In this document: positions 43,634-52,330 of the stretch, piece by piece
Layout: every line of letters begins with the position of its first letter
Position numbering within the stretch: the stretch's first letter is position 1
DNA from: Martinezella rhizogenes
Lineage (GTDB): Bacteria > Pseudomonadota > Alphaproteobacteria > Rhizobiales > Rhizobiaceae
Assembly: GCF_027460065.1 (NCBI RefSeq)
Contig: NZ_JAPYZZ010000002.1
Coordinates: 124,001-188,000, forward strand
Direction: 5' to 3'
Length of the DNA: 64,000 bases
Position numbers and translations under genes: made by a program
The notes under the pieces: generated by a model
What the model saw: only the letters and a program-made list of their open reading frames with translations
The model's database searches: none
Told to the model about the DNA's origin: nothing

Positions 43634-44470
43634 TCAAGACATCGGAACGTCAGGATTACCATCCCCCTTACCTGTACCACTGTCAGGAGTTTGAGCATCC
43701 GGGGAATTATCATCGCCGCCTTCGGGTTTACATTCCTCGAGTTTGGCGTTCATTTTTTTCTTTTGCTCAGCCGCTTTTTTTGCATGAGAGCGCAATTGCT
43801 CCGACCTTCTTCCCTTCCATTGAGACCCTAAAGAACTGTTGATACTCTTGTCGCCCAAGCCCGAAATTGATCCATCGCCCCCCGCAACCAAGTCCAAGGT
43901 ATGGGTTGCGGCCAACTTCGTCATCTCTTCTGTCACATCTTTCGCAGCCTGTTCTTTATAGTCATTGCGCCCTTCCGATAAATACTGTTCTTCCAGTTCC
44001 CGTGTGCGGTCGGTGCGATAATCTTCTCTAGTCTGCCGACGGTTTGCGGCATCATCAGTCGGCCTCCCCTGCTGTCTATATTTATCGATATTTCTGACCA
44101 GATCATCAGGCTCCATGCGGTTTATTTCGTCTTGTTGCTCCTTCAACTGGCGCCTAAACTCTTCAACTTGCTTAGGCGTAGCCCCGTCAGGGGGACTAAA
44201 GCAATCGATTTCCCCGCAATCAACGCAAGGCTTGGCCTGTTCGCTCTCCTTGGTCTTGGCGTCAGCGTCTGCATTCGCACCTTCCATATAAGATGCGATT
44301 GCGGAGGCAGCCGCTCTACCCGCCATAGCGCCGACTTGTCCACCTATCCACGCTCCAACCGCTGTACCTCCAGGCCCAGCGAGGCTGCCAGCCAAGCCTC
44401 CAATAACACGGCCGAGCCAACCTCCTGCGATAGCACCGCCCGCCCCGGCGACTGTTGTCGTCGCACTCAT
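43634..44470 (-). CDS. tde1: Tde1, T6SS DNase effector (Ntox15 HxxD)
   Basis: The 278-residue toxin has an N-terminal Gly-zipper region (residues 8-55, many GxxxG steps such as GGWLGRVIGGLAGSLAG), reported to help the effector cross membranes. The C-terminal nuclease part has the catalytic HxxD motif His190-Thr-Leu-Asp193. Position and residues match Tde1 of A. tumefaciens, which degrades DNA of competitors. Its ATG overlaps the stop of the chaperone gene (ATGA); its immunity gene follows. The tail (residues 235-278) is polar and low in complexity. Confidence 0.93.
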   Translation of the reverse strand: MSATTTVAGAGGAIAGGWLGRVIGGLAGSLAGPGGTAVGAWIGGQVGAMAGRAAASAIASYMEGANADADAKTKESEQAKPCVDCGEIDCFSPPDGATPKQVEEFRRQLKEQQDEINRMEPDDLVRNIDKYRQQGRPTDDAANRRQTREDYRTDRTRELEEQYLSEGRNDYKEQAAKDVTEEMTKLAATHTLDLVAGGDGSISGLGDKSINSSLGSQWKGRRSEQLRSHAKKAAEQKKKMNAKLEECKPEGGDDNSPDAQTPDSGTGKGDGNPDVPMS

Positions 44471-45423
44471 GCGGGCATTCCAGATGCTGATGGACTAGAA
44501 CGCAAGGCATCGACGGTGTGGTCGATCAAGGATTTGACTCTGTTGTCAGGCGTGTCACCGCCATCTCCAACATAGTTCCGTACCTCCGGAGCATCCGCCG
44601 CCTTTCCATCGGACATTATCATGACGTAGGCCCAGCGAGCGCGACCGCGTTCCGTCTTGATACCAAGCTCATCAGCAGATTTTTCACTGGCCAAGGTGGC
44701 ACCCCAAATGAAGTTATCGTCGACGCCAGAAAAATACGGTGGAGTATTCGCTTTCAGGAACCGGGCTATTCTCAGTCGAGAGGAGTGAAGCATGGCCGCT
44801 TTCAGCTTTTCAATTTGGTCCCACTCAATTCGCAGCGGGCCGGGCGGAATAGCAGGAAGGTCTGCCGGCGCTTTTACTCTCTTGACCCCACCGTAGTCCG
44901 GTGCGTTGAAAACGACGCAGTCCGCAGGGCCCAAGAACCGGGCAATCTGTGGCCTTGTCAGAATTGGAAGGAGAGCGCCGAGGACATTAGGGTCCCAGTG
45001 TCGAAACAATACGCGTTCATACTGGGGTGAACTCGTGGTTGGCAGATCGCCACTGGTCTGCTCCAGTGGAATCATAACCTCGTTAATAGTCCTCAGGTGA
45101 CGATAAAGATTATCGGCTCCAGACGGGCAGGACCAATAGACAGCGCAAGCATTTTTTGCGTCCAACCAGCCGATATAAGAGCGCACGGGGATAGCCGATA
45201 GATCGACTAACCATGGTCCTGACAAACGAAAATCGGCGGACGCACCCTCAAGAAACAATGACCGGGCACTTATGCCTTCTTCCTGAAGGATGTGCGGAAG
45301 ATTATCAAATGCACCCCCATCTAAAACGACGGACACCAGTCCCGTCATCGCCTCCACGGCTTTTCTTGTAAGCTCGGCGGTTTCGTTTGGATTTGGCAGA
45401 TCAATTATGGGTGTGTCGTTCAT
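44467..45423 (-). CDS. tap1: Tap1, DUF4123 effector chaperone/adaptor
   Basis: This is a roughly 318-residue DUF4123 protein. Family features include WLVDLSAIPVRSYIGWLDAKNACAVYWSCP and ERVLFRHWDPNVLGALLPILTRPQIARFLGPA. DUF4123 (Tap/TEC) proteins hold a specific effector and load it onto VgrG; this one should load Tde1, encoded directly after it with an ATGA overlap. I chose ATG 45423, two bases after the vgrG stop, over TTG 45429. It is cytoplasmic and not secreted. Confidence 0.9.
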   Translation of the reverse strand: MNDTPIIDLPNPNETAELTRKAVEAMTGLVSVVLDGGAFDNLPHILQEEGISARSLFLEGASADFRLSGPWLVDLSAIPVRSYIGWLDAKNACAVYWSCPSGADNLYRHLRTINEVMIPLEQTSGDLPTTSSPQYERVLFRHWDPNVLGALLPILTRPQIARFLGPADCVVFNAPDYGGVKRVKAPADLPAIPPGPLRIEWDQIEKLKAAMLHSSRLRIARFLKANTPPYFSGVDDNFIWGATLASEKSADELGIKTERGRARWAYVMIMSDGKAADAPEVRNYVGDGGDTPDNRVKSLIDHTVDALRSSPSASGMPA

Positions 45424-45425
45424 AA

Positions 45426-47876
45426 TCAAATCCTGACGAACGGTGTGGAATTCTTCGACATCGACTTCAAGCAGGAGCCACTTTCACCGGGGCCGCCTTT
45501 CTTGAAGTTGATCTGGTTGCCTTCGATATCGATCTTCAGGGCAAAAAGCTTGATGCCGCTTTTTGTCAGGGAGATGTATCCGCCGGGTGTCGAAAGGCGA
45601 ATTTCGTCGTCGCCAAAAATCTCCCAGACCTTCGCCTCGCCGTGATACTTTTCCTCGGAGACGAGATTGTAGAGCTTACCGACATTGACGGTGATCTTCT
45701 CACCGACGCGCGTATATTGGCCCGTACCGATCTCGACGAATTGCTCTTTGCCGATGGTGAGATTTTGCTGTTTTCCAACCTGCCGAACTTCCGTCTGACC
45801 AATATTGGTGACCTTGCTGACCCCGACCTGCTCAGCCTTCGCCACTCCAACGGACGTGGACTGAAACGCACCGATGATCGTGTTCATGATGCCCGGCAGC
45901 GGAAAGAGGCCCGAAGCATCGGAGCCGACACCCGTGCCCGATCCTGCGAGCGCCGTGCCCGCATCCGCCCGCGGGCTTGAGCCCGAGACGACACCCTCAC
46001 GCGATGAAAGCCCGCCCGCGCCGAGGAATCCGAGTGCGGATGAGGCAAGCGTGGTGGCGAAAGCTGCGACACCAGGACCACCGCCGCCGGCGATCTGGGC
46101 GGCCTGCGAAAGCAGCCCCGCCGTCTGTCCTGAAAGCGCCTGCACGCCCGCCATGGCCATCATCGCCATCGGGCCAGTGCCACCGACCACGGTGTTCACA
46201 GAACCACCGATCTCGTGTTTCTGGTTGCCAGAAACTTCCACCGCGCGGTTGCCCCCGACCGAGGCGACCTCATGCCGATCGATGCGCTTGGTGCGGTCAT
46301 TCAACACCCGCGTCGTCTGATCCTTCTGGGCATGGAAGAACTGGTTCTCCTTGCCGGCCTCATCGTCGAAGGTGATTTCGTTGAAACCATCGCCCTTATG
46401 CGTGTTGGAGCGCAGCACCATACGTGTCTTGTTGGCGGGCAGGTCGTAAGGCACGGAATTGGCGGGATTGTTGACCACGCCGATAACGAGCGGCTTGTCC
46501 GGATCGCCATCGACAAAGGCGACCATCACCTCCATGCCGATGCGCGGAATGACCTGCGCACCCCATGTGCCGCCACCCCATGCCTGGCTGACCCGCACCC
46601 AGCACGTATCCGTGCCATCCTTCTTCGCCTTGCGGTCCCAGGGGAACCACAGCTTGATGCGGCCATATTGATCCGGATGGATTTCCTCGCCTTCGGGGCC
46701 GGCGACGATCGCCACCTGCGTGCCCTCGATGCGAGGGCGTTTTGTCGACCGGTGGGGCGTCAAGGGAACGCGGGCCGGGATCGCCTCGAAGTGATTGCGA
46801 TATTCCGGTTCGTTGCTATTCGTTTCATAGGAGAGATCAACGATGCTGTGGCTCGCCCTCACGATCACATGCTCCTCATAGGCATGGTCGGGATGGGCGA
46901 CCTCGAAAGGCGTGAAACGTCGGCCAGCCTCCAGAATGCGCGTGGTCGACGAGCCGAACACCCGGTCATGATCGGCCTCGATGGACTGGGTTCTGAGTTT
47001 CTGTGCCCGCTCCGCCTCTTCCACGGTCTTGATGCGGGCCGGATATTCGTAAAGCTCGCGTTTGGTCGCATCCGGCATCTGCACCAGCGATGGCGTCATC
47101 GTGCCCGGCACCATGCCCGGCGTCTCGAAGTTCCAGTCCGCACCCGCCCGCTGGCCGGACACATAGGAGAACCGCCGCGCCCAGTCATTGATGTGGTTAC
47201 GATCCGACGAGCCCTGCGCCAGCCGCACCGTTCCCTCGCCCTGTGCGGCCGGTGATGGCCCGAGCCAGCCGCTGGCGCTATCGGCCACATGCAGCTTGTG
47301 GGAACCGTCCTCGTGGCTGAACCAGTAAAACAGGCCGTCCTCTTCGAAACGGCGGGTGAGATAATCGAGATCCGTCTCGTTAAACTGCACGCTGTAGTGT
47401 TGCGCAGGCGGCGGCGAAATGATGCCCGATGTGTCGGGGGCCGGAATGCCGTGTTCGGAAAACAGCGTCTCGACGATCTCGACCGCCGTCTTATCCATCC
47501 AGATGCGGCAATCGGACCGGCGCGACAGCAGCCACATCTGTGGCCGGAGGGTCAGCGCATAGGAGCGCAGGCCGCGGGTAATCGGCGGTCCTTCATGCAA
47601 TTCCGTCACCAGGCCGTTGAAGGGACGGCGAACACCGCCGCCATCACCATCGCCCTGGCTTATCTCGATCGAGACATCGACCAGCCGCCCGATCAGTTCC
47701 TCGGGTTTGACCGCTTCCTTCTTGGCCCGCACCGTCAGGCGGATGTCGAAAAGCTGCGACACGCCCTCCTCGACCGTCAGGCGCTCCGGCAGAAGCTGGT
47801 CCTCGCCCAAGGGCGAAGACACTTTCAGAACACGGCTCGCCTGAACGAAATCAGAAACCGAAGGCTGGTCGCTCAT
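45426..47876 (-). CDS. vgrG1: VgrG spike protein of the T6SS
   Basis: The 816-residue VgrG has a gp27-like base (residues 1 to about 400; FNGLVTELHEG, FNETDLDYLTRRFEEDGLFYWF) and a gp5 OB domain (about 420-480; WVRVSQAWGGGTWGAQVIPRIGMEV). A beta-helix with VGGNRAVEVSGNQKHEIGG repeats follows. A Gly/Ala-rich insert spans about 570-690. A second run of VGKQQNLTIGKEQFVEIGTG-type repeats and a short variable tail that probably meets the effector complex complete it. No enzymatic domain is fused. It is followed by tap1, tde1, tdi1 and paar, so it should carry Tde1. Confidence 0.95.
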   Translation of the reverse strand: MSDQPSVSDFVQASRVLKVSSPLGEDQLLPERLTVEEGVSQLFDIRLTVRAKKEAVKPEELIGRLVDVSIEISQGDGDGGGVRRPFNGLVTELHEGPPITRGLRSYALTLRPQMWLLSRRSDCRIWMDKTAVEIVETLFSEHGIPAPDTSGIISPPPAQHYSVQFNETDLDYLTRRFEEDGLFYWFSHEDGSHKLHVADSASGWLGPSPAAQGEGTVRLAQGSSDRNHINDWARRFSYVSGQRAGADWNFETPGMVPGTMTPSLVQMPDATKRELYEYPARIKTVEEAERAQKLRTQSIEADHDRVFGSSTTRILEAGRRFTPFEVAHPDHAYEEHVIVRASHSIVDLSYETNSNEPEYRNHFEAIPARVPLTPHRSTKRPRIEGTQVAIVAGPEGEEIHPDQYGRIKLWFPWDRKAKKDGTDTCWVRVSQAWGGGTWGAQVIPRIGMEVMVAFVDGDPDKPLVIGVVNNPANSVPYDLPANKTRMVLRSNTHKGDGFNEITFDDEAGKENQFFHAQKDQTTRVLNDRTKRIDRHEVASVGGNRAVEVSGNQKHEIGGSVNTVVGGTGPMAMMAMAGVQALSGQTAGLLSQAAQIAGGGGPGVAAFATTLASSALGFLGAGGLSSREGVVSGSSPRADAGTALAGSGTGVGSDASGLFPLPGIMNTIIGAFQSTSVGVAKAEQVGVSKVTNIGQTEVRQVGKQQNLTIGKEQFVEIGTGQYTRVGEKITVNVGKLYNLVSEEKYHGEAKVWEIFGDDEIRLSTPGGYISLTKSGIKLFALKIDIEGNQINFKKGGPGESGSCLKSMSKNSTPFVRI

Positions 47877-47890
47877 GGGACACTCCTAAA

Positions 47891-48391
47891 TCAGGACACG
47901 CGGCTGGCCTGCAGCGGCCAGAACCAGATCGTTTCCGAATTGTAGTAGCAGGCCGAGGCGCATTGGGTGGCTTCCGAACCGCCGCGCACGAGATCGATAT
48001 GACCGCCACCGGTGTAGCCGGGGATATTGTTGAAGGCCACGACGCCATTGCGCGCGCCGATGCCATTGCGGGCCGTGGCGGGCGTGAAAGGCTCGGGCTC
48101 GCCGAGATAACTCGTCCGCTTCATCAGGGTGGCGAGGCGGCGCATGTTCACCTCGATGCCCTTTCCGGCATAGGGGCCCTTCTGGATACGGTGCGAGGAG
48201 GGCACGATGTTGATGCCCGACTTCACGAAAGCGATGCTGACGCGGATGGCGCAGGTATTGTGATAGTTCGGATTGCCGATGAAGCTCTCCCAGCCGATTT
48301 CCGTGAACAGATCACGCTGGCTGAGATAATTCGGATGCGACGGATCGCTGCTCGGATAATTGCTATAGAGAGTGTCAAAGTTAACACGCAT
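47891..48391 (-). CDS. tae: Tae4-family amidase effector
   Basis: The 166-residue protein is a peptidoglycan amidase of the Tae4 type. It has a catalytic Cys47 in NTCAIRVSIAF, His131 in GGGHIDLV, and the family's C-terminal NSETIWFWPL. Two further cysteines (QCASAC) may form a disulfide in the target periplasm. It should cut peptide cross-links in the cell wall of competitors. I chose ATG 48391, with GGGA upstream, over GTG 48403, which overlaps the tai stop. The immunity gene tai lies directly upstream. Confidence 0.92.
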   Translation of the reverse strand: MRVNFDTLYSNYPSSDPSHPNYLSQRDLFTEIGWESFIGNPNYHNTCAIRVSIAFVKSGINIVPSSHRIQKGPYAGKGIEVNMRRLATLMKRTSYLGEPEPFTPATARNGIGARNGVVAFNNIPGYTGGGHIDLVRGGSEATQCASACYYNSETIWFWPLQASRVS

Positions 48392-48402
48392 GGTTCGTCC
48401 CA

Positions 48403-48792
48403 CTAGTTACTTTTCTGCTCACAGGGAAAGGAGACCTTGAGCGCCTCCCGCACGAGAGTTGCTGCCTGTTCATCCAGTTTTTCCGCGGGCATATCGCTAA
48501 GATAGGTGTAGATCCGGTCGGTGAGTTCATGGGGCGCCACAGCACCCGCACCACACCAGTCCGATCCGCTTGTCAGATCGGCCACACCGGCGATATAGGC
48601 GCTCGATTTTGCGACGGAAACCAGCCGCCGCATCTCCGGATCGGATACTTCCGGAGCAAACTTCCCCTCGATGGCCTGCTTGAGTTCGGCACCGGAGAAG
48701 ATCCATGTCCGTTCCGCCGCACCGGCCGGTGAAAGACCGGACAGGGCCAGAACAAATGGCATGGAGACAAAAACCGCATATAGGGAGCGCAT
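48403..48792 (-). CDS. tai: Tai4-family periplasmic immunity protein
   Basis: The 129-residue precursor has a Sec signal (residues 1-26, LSPAGAA-ERT), as expected for an immunity protein that blocks an amidase in the periplasm. The mature part (EMRRLVSVAKSSAYIAGVADL, SGSDWCGAGAV, PHELTDRIYTYL, KVSFPC) fits the Rap1a/Tai4 family, with two cysteines likely to pair. It lies 11 bases before tae, so immunity is made before the toxin. Confidence 0.9.
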   Translation of the reverse strand: MRSLYAVFVSMPFVLALSGLSPAGAAERTWIFSGAELKQAIEGKFAPEVSDPEMRRLVSVAKSSAYIAGVADLTSGSDWCGAGAVAPHELTDRIYTYLSDMPAEKLDEQAATLVREALKVSFPCEQKSN

Positions 48793-48861
48793 GAAAACCC
48801 GCCTCGTCCAACGTGGATGAGAAACATCACGACGTGAGCTGCAAACTGCAATGAAAACGTT

Positions 48862-48886
48862 CCGGTGCCGGCAATGCCGGCACCGG
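48862..48886 (-). terminator. Intrinsic terminator/attenuator after hcp
   Basis: An 11-bp perfect GC-rich stem (48862-48872 with 48876-48886) has a 3-base loop. On the minus strand AACGTTTTCATT follows. It lies 12 bases after the hcp stop and before tai, so it should lower expression of the effector genes relative to clpV-hcp. The T-run is short, so some read-through is expected. Confidence 0.7.
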
Positions 48887-48898
48887 GTCGCGTGGCTA

Positions 48899-49375
48899 TC
48901 AAGCAGCCTTGGTCGTCGCCAGATCGTAGGAAGCGATCATCGGAGACTGCGGCGAGTTGTTGTCGTCGAACGGCGTGTACTTCACTTCCATTTTCGTGAA
49001 GTTGAGCTTGATGGTCTCCACCGGACGGTCACCGCTGGAATCCACCGAGTAGCTGGCGATAAGCGTGTTCGTCAGCAGGTATTCGATATAGGTGTTGCCC
49101 GGATTGCCGGTCGTCACCAGATGGATCGTTGCAAGCTTGCCGGTGCGGCCGGCGCAGGCTTCCTGGAAAAGCTTCGTGGAAGACGAATCGCTAACCTTTG
49201 TCAGAATGACTTCCGAAATGGTCGGCTCGGATGCTTCGCGGTTTGCAGCAGAACCAGCCGACGTGTTCATGTTGCGAGCCACATTCCAGTGAATGGCTTC
49301 AATATCCATCCACTTGCGATGTTCTTCATGGGTGGCGTCGCCCTGGATACCGTCAATCTGCAGATAAATTGGCAT
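48899..49375 (-). CDS. hcp: Hcp, T6SS tube protein
   Basis: This is a 158-residue Hcp1-family protein that forms the hexameric inner tube and is a major secreted product. Typical stretches are MPIYLQIDGIQGDATHEEHRKWMDIEAIHW, KLFQEACAGRTGKLATIHLVTTG, and a C-terminal IKLNFTKMEVKYTPFDDNNS. AGGAG precedes the ATG. It follows clpV on the same strand and is followed by a strong hairpin, fitting high expression. No toxin domain is fused. Confidence 0.96.
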   Translation of the reverse strand: MPIYLQIDGIQGDATHEEHRKWMDIEAIHWNVARNMNTSAGSAANREASEPTISEVILTKVSDSSSTKLFQEACAGRTGKLATIHLVTTGNPGNTYIEYLLTNTLIASYSVDSSGDRPVETIKLNFTKMEVKYTPFDDNNSPQSPMIASYDLATTKAA

Positions 49376-49432
49376 GCTGTAAGCTCCTGTAGCTGAAATG
49401 ACCTCTTGCTTCGAGGCCGCGTTACCCTTCGT

Positions 49433-52111
49433 TTAATGCCGCATGCGTCGGGTAGCCCCATCCGACGCGGCAACTTCATCCACCCCAACCTCTTCGGTTA
49501 TGGCGAATTCATCTGCTTCCCCAGCCGCTTCGGCACGAATGCCGAACCCGTTTTCACCAAAATCGACAACAATCTTCCCGACGCGTTCTCCCGCGATGAC
49601 CTTCTCGAGGAAAAAGCTGGAAAGGGGCGGCAGGAGATCCTTGCCGATCATGATTTCGATGGCGCGTGCGCCGATTTCACTTGCACCGGCGCGCGCCACC
49701 AAGGCATCGCGCGCCGCATCGGACAATGTCAGGTCGGTGCCATATGTTGCGAGCACACGGTCCCTGATCTTGCCAATCTGCATGTCCACGATCCTTGCAA
49801 GCTCCTCCGTGCCGAGCGGCATGAAGGGCAGAATGATCGTGCGCCCGAGGAATGCGGGCTTGAACTGTTTGGTAAGCTCCGGCATCAGAAGCGCTTCCAG
49901 CGCCTCACCTTCCGGCATCGTGTCGGGATCGGCGGAAAGCGCCGACAGCAATTCCGAACCGGTATTGGCCGTCATGAAGATCGTAGTGTTCTTGAAATCG
50001 ACGTCGCGGCCTTCGCCATCGCGAAGCACGCCTTTGTCGAACACCTGATAGAAAATATCCTGGACGCCGGGGTGAGCCTTGTCGATCTCATCGAGAAGCA
50101 GAACGCCGAACGGCCGGCGGCGCACCGCTTCCGTCAACACTCCACCTTCGCCGAAACCGACATAACCGGGCGGTGAGCCGAGAAGCAGCGAAACCTTATG
50201 CTCCTCCTTGAACTCCGACATGTTGATCGTCGTCAGATGGCTATTGCCGCCATAGAGCATATCCGCCAGCGACAGCGCCGTTTCGGTCTTGCCCGTTCCG
50301 GACATGCCGACAAGGAAAAACACGGCCGGCGGGCGGCGCGGATCGGACAATCCGGCACGGGCGGTGCGCATGGCATCGGCAATCCGGGTAATTGCGGCAT
50401 CCTGCCCAACCACCCGCTGTCGCATGCGCGCATCCAGCGTGCGGGCGCTTTCGATCTGGTCCGCCAGAAGTTTGCCGAGCGGAATCCCGGTCCATCGCGA
50501 AACGACGGCAGCGATCGCTTCCCGATCAACCACTGTCGGCACAAGCCTTTCAGCATTTGCCGGCCGCATATCCGCGGCAGGCCGCAGGTGCGATACATTC
50601 GACGTGCCGGTTTCGGCCGTCTGCTCTGCACTAAGCGCCCCCAGTTCGGCCATTTCCGCGTCATAACGGCTGCGCAGATCATCGATCCCGCCCGCGAGCC
50701 GTTCAAGCTCGTCGCGTATCGATTGGATGCGGTTTTGCATGTCCGCATCCTGCGGTTCACGCAGAAGCCAGTTCAACTCGTCCGACAGAAGGCGCCGCTC
50801 GCTTTCCATGGCACGCAGCCGCTCCGGCAGGGTCTGGCGTGCCAGCGAAACGGCCGCGGCGGCGGTATCGAGCAGGCTGACCGCCTTGTCCGGCAATTGC
50901 CGAGCCGGCATATAGCGCGCGGATAATTGCACGGCAGCCACGATCGCCTCGTCACGAACGGTGACGTTGTGATGGCTGACGAAACTATCGGCCACACCGC
51001 GCAACATCCGTATCGCGGTCACCTCATCCGGCTCGCGCACATGCACGGGCTGGAAACGACGCGTCAGGGCGGCATCCTTCTCGAAATATTTCTTGTATTC
51101 GCTCCACGTCGTCGCCGCGACGGTCCGCACTTCGCCTCGTGCGAGTGCGGGTTTAAGAATATTCGCCGCATCACCCTGGCCCGCCGCACCACCCGCGCCG
51201 ACAAGGCCATGGGCCTCATCGATAAACAGGATGACCGGTTCGGCCGAGCGCTTGACCGCATCGATCACGCCGTGCAGGCGCCGCTCGAACTCACCCTTCA
51301 CGCCGGCACCGGCCTGCAGCAGCGAAATATCAAGGTTCAGCAGGCGGACATTGCGCAGTTTTTCCGGAACGTTGCCGGAGGCGATCTCCAGCGCCAGCGC
51401 TTCAGCGACCGCCGTTTTGCCAACGCCGGCCTCACCCACGAGAATGGGATTGTTCTGTCTGCGGCGCGTCAGAATATCAACGAGCTGGCGCAACTCATCA
51501 TCGCGGCCGATAACGGGATCGACCTTGCCGTTACGGGCATCGGCGGTCATGTCCTGGGTGTAAAGGCGCAAGAAATCATTCTGGCCGGCGGCCTGTCCCG
51601 CACCCGCCTGCCCTGAGCCTGCCGGCGCGGAAGGAACATCCACGCTTGCACCATTGTCGGCTGAGCTGCGAAGACGCTCAAGCGCCGTGCGATCCATCGT
51701 CTTGAGAGACGGAAATGCCGAGCGGACGAAGGAGCGAAGTGAGGTTTCCTCATCCATCGCCAACAGGAGGTCGCAAAGCGTCACGCGGTCACGGCCAGCC
51801 TCCAGCGAAGCAAGAATCCATGCCTCCCGGGCTGCCGTGAGGATGTTCTGGGAGAGCGACAAAGCCTCGCCGTCGCCGATAATGGCCTCCCCCAGACTGC
51901 GGCCGATTTCAGCCTTCAGTACCGGAAGTGGAATTTTTAATTCCTCGAATGTTTCCGCATAGATACCGGCATCTACAACCGCCAGCAGCCAATGCGGGAT
52001 ATCCACGTACCTGTGCCCCATGCGCACCGCAATGGAAGCCGCAGCTTCAAGGGTAACGCGCAGGTCTGGCTCAAGCGCTCCAACGAGGCGATTGAGATCG
52101 ATATGCGACAT
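49433..52111 (-). CDS. clpV: ClpV (TssH), sheath-disassembly AAA+ ATPase
   Basis: The 892-residue Clp/Hsp100 ATPase recycles contracted TssB/TssC sheaths. It has an N-terminal ClpN domain (about 1-150). AAA domain 1 has Walker A GEAGVGKTAV and Walker B ILFIDEAHGL. A coiled middle region follows (about 410-530), then AAA domain 2 with GMSGTGKTETAL and LLLDEIDKAHP and a C-terminal D2-small domain. It is the first gene of the minus-strand T6SS operon, divergent from tssA. All ATPase motifs are intact. Confidence 0.95.
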   Translation of the reverse strand: MSHIDLNRLVGALEPDLRVTLEAAASIAVRMGHRYVDIPHWLLAVVDAGIYAETFEELKIPLPVLKAEIGRSLGEAIIGDGEALSLSQNILTAAREAWILASLEAGRDRVTLCDLLLAMDEETSLRSFVRSAFPSLKTMDRTALERLRSSADNGASVDVPSAPAGSGQAGAGQAAGQNDFLRLYTQDMTADARNGKVDPVIGRDDELRQLVDILTRRRQNNPILVGEAGVGKTAVAEALALEIASGNVPEKLRNVRLLNLDISLLQAGAGVKGEFERRLHGVIDAVKRSAEPVILFIDEAHGLVGAGGAAGQGDAANILKPALARGEVRTVAATTWSEYKKYFEKDAALTRRFQPVHVREPDEVTAIRMLRGVADSFVSHHNVTVRDEAIVAAVQLSARYMPARQLPDKAVSLLDTAAAAVSLARQTLPERLRAMESERRLLSDELNWLLREPQDADMQNRIQSIRDELERLAGGIDDLRSRYDAEMAELGALSAEQTAETGTSNVSHLRPAADMRPANAERLVPTVVDREAIAAVVSRWTGIPLGKLLADQIESARTLDARMRQRVVGQDAAITRIADAMRTARAGLSDPRRPPAVFFLVGMSGTGKTETALSLADMLYGGNSHLTTINMSEFKEEHKVSLLLGSPPGYVGFGEGGVLTEAVRRRPFGVLLLDEIDKAHPGVQDIFYQVFDKGVLRDGEGRDVDFKNTTIFMTANTGSELLSALSADPDTMPEGEALEALLMPELTKQFKPAFLGRTIILPFMPLGTEELARIVDMQIGKIRDRVLATYGTDLTLSDAARDALVARAGASEIGARAIEIMIGKDLLPPLSSFFLEKVIAGERVGKIVVDFGENGFGIRAEAAGEADEFAITEEVGVDEVAASDGATRRMRH

Positions 52112-52330
52112 GCAATGAGCCTCCTGCCCGGTTCATTCCACAACGTGACGTGGAATAACTATGATGATGAAACCGGGTTGTCCACCCCGAAGTTTATTTT
52201 TTATCGGGTTAGATTAGACAATAGACGCCACAATTTAGACACATTTTGAATAAGTCTGTCTGATCAATAGCCTCACGTAAGGGAAGTAACTACGAAAAAT
52301 CCATTACTATTTTCTGGGGATAGACTACTC
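52112..52330. promoter_or_regulatory. Divergent promoter region between the two T6SS operons
   Basis: This A+T-rich stretch of 219 bases drives both clpV-hcp and tssA-tssL. TAGAC occurs at 52215, 52222 and 52236 (starts 7 and 14 bases apart), with GTCTGTCTG shortly after near 52254-52262. In A. tumefaciens these operons respond to acid through ExoR-ChvG-ChvI, so such repeats could bind a response regulator. No sigma-54 site was evident. Confidence 0.5.

Noticed and set aside
42614..52111. Effector operon as a phage tail fragment or bacteriocin
   Set aside because: VgrG, Hcp and ClpV are phage-like, but DUF4123, PAAR, Tde1/Tdi1 and the imp operon identify a T6SS; no phage structural or lysis genes are present.
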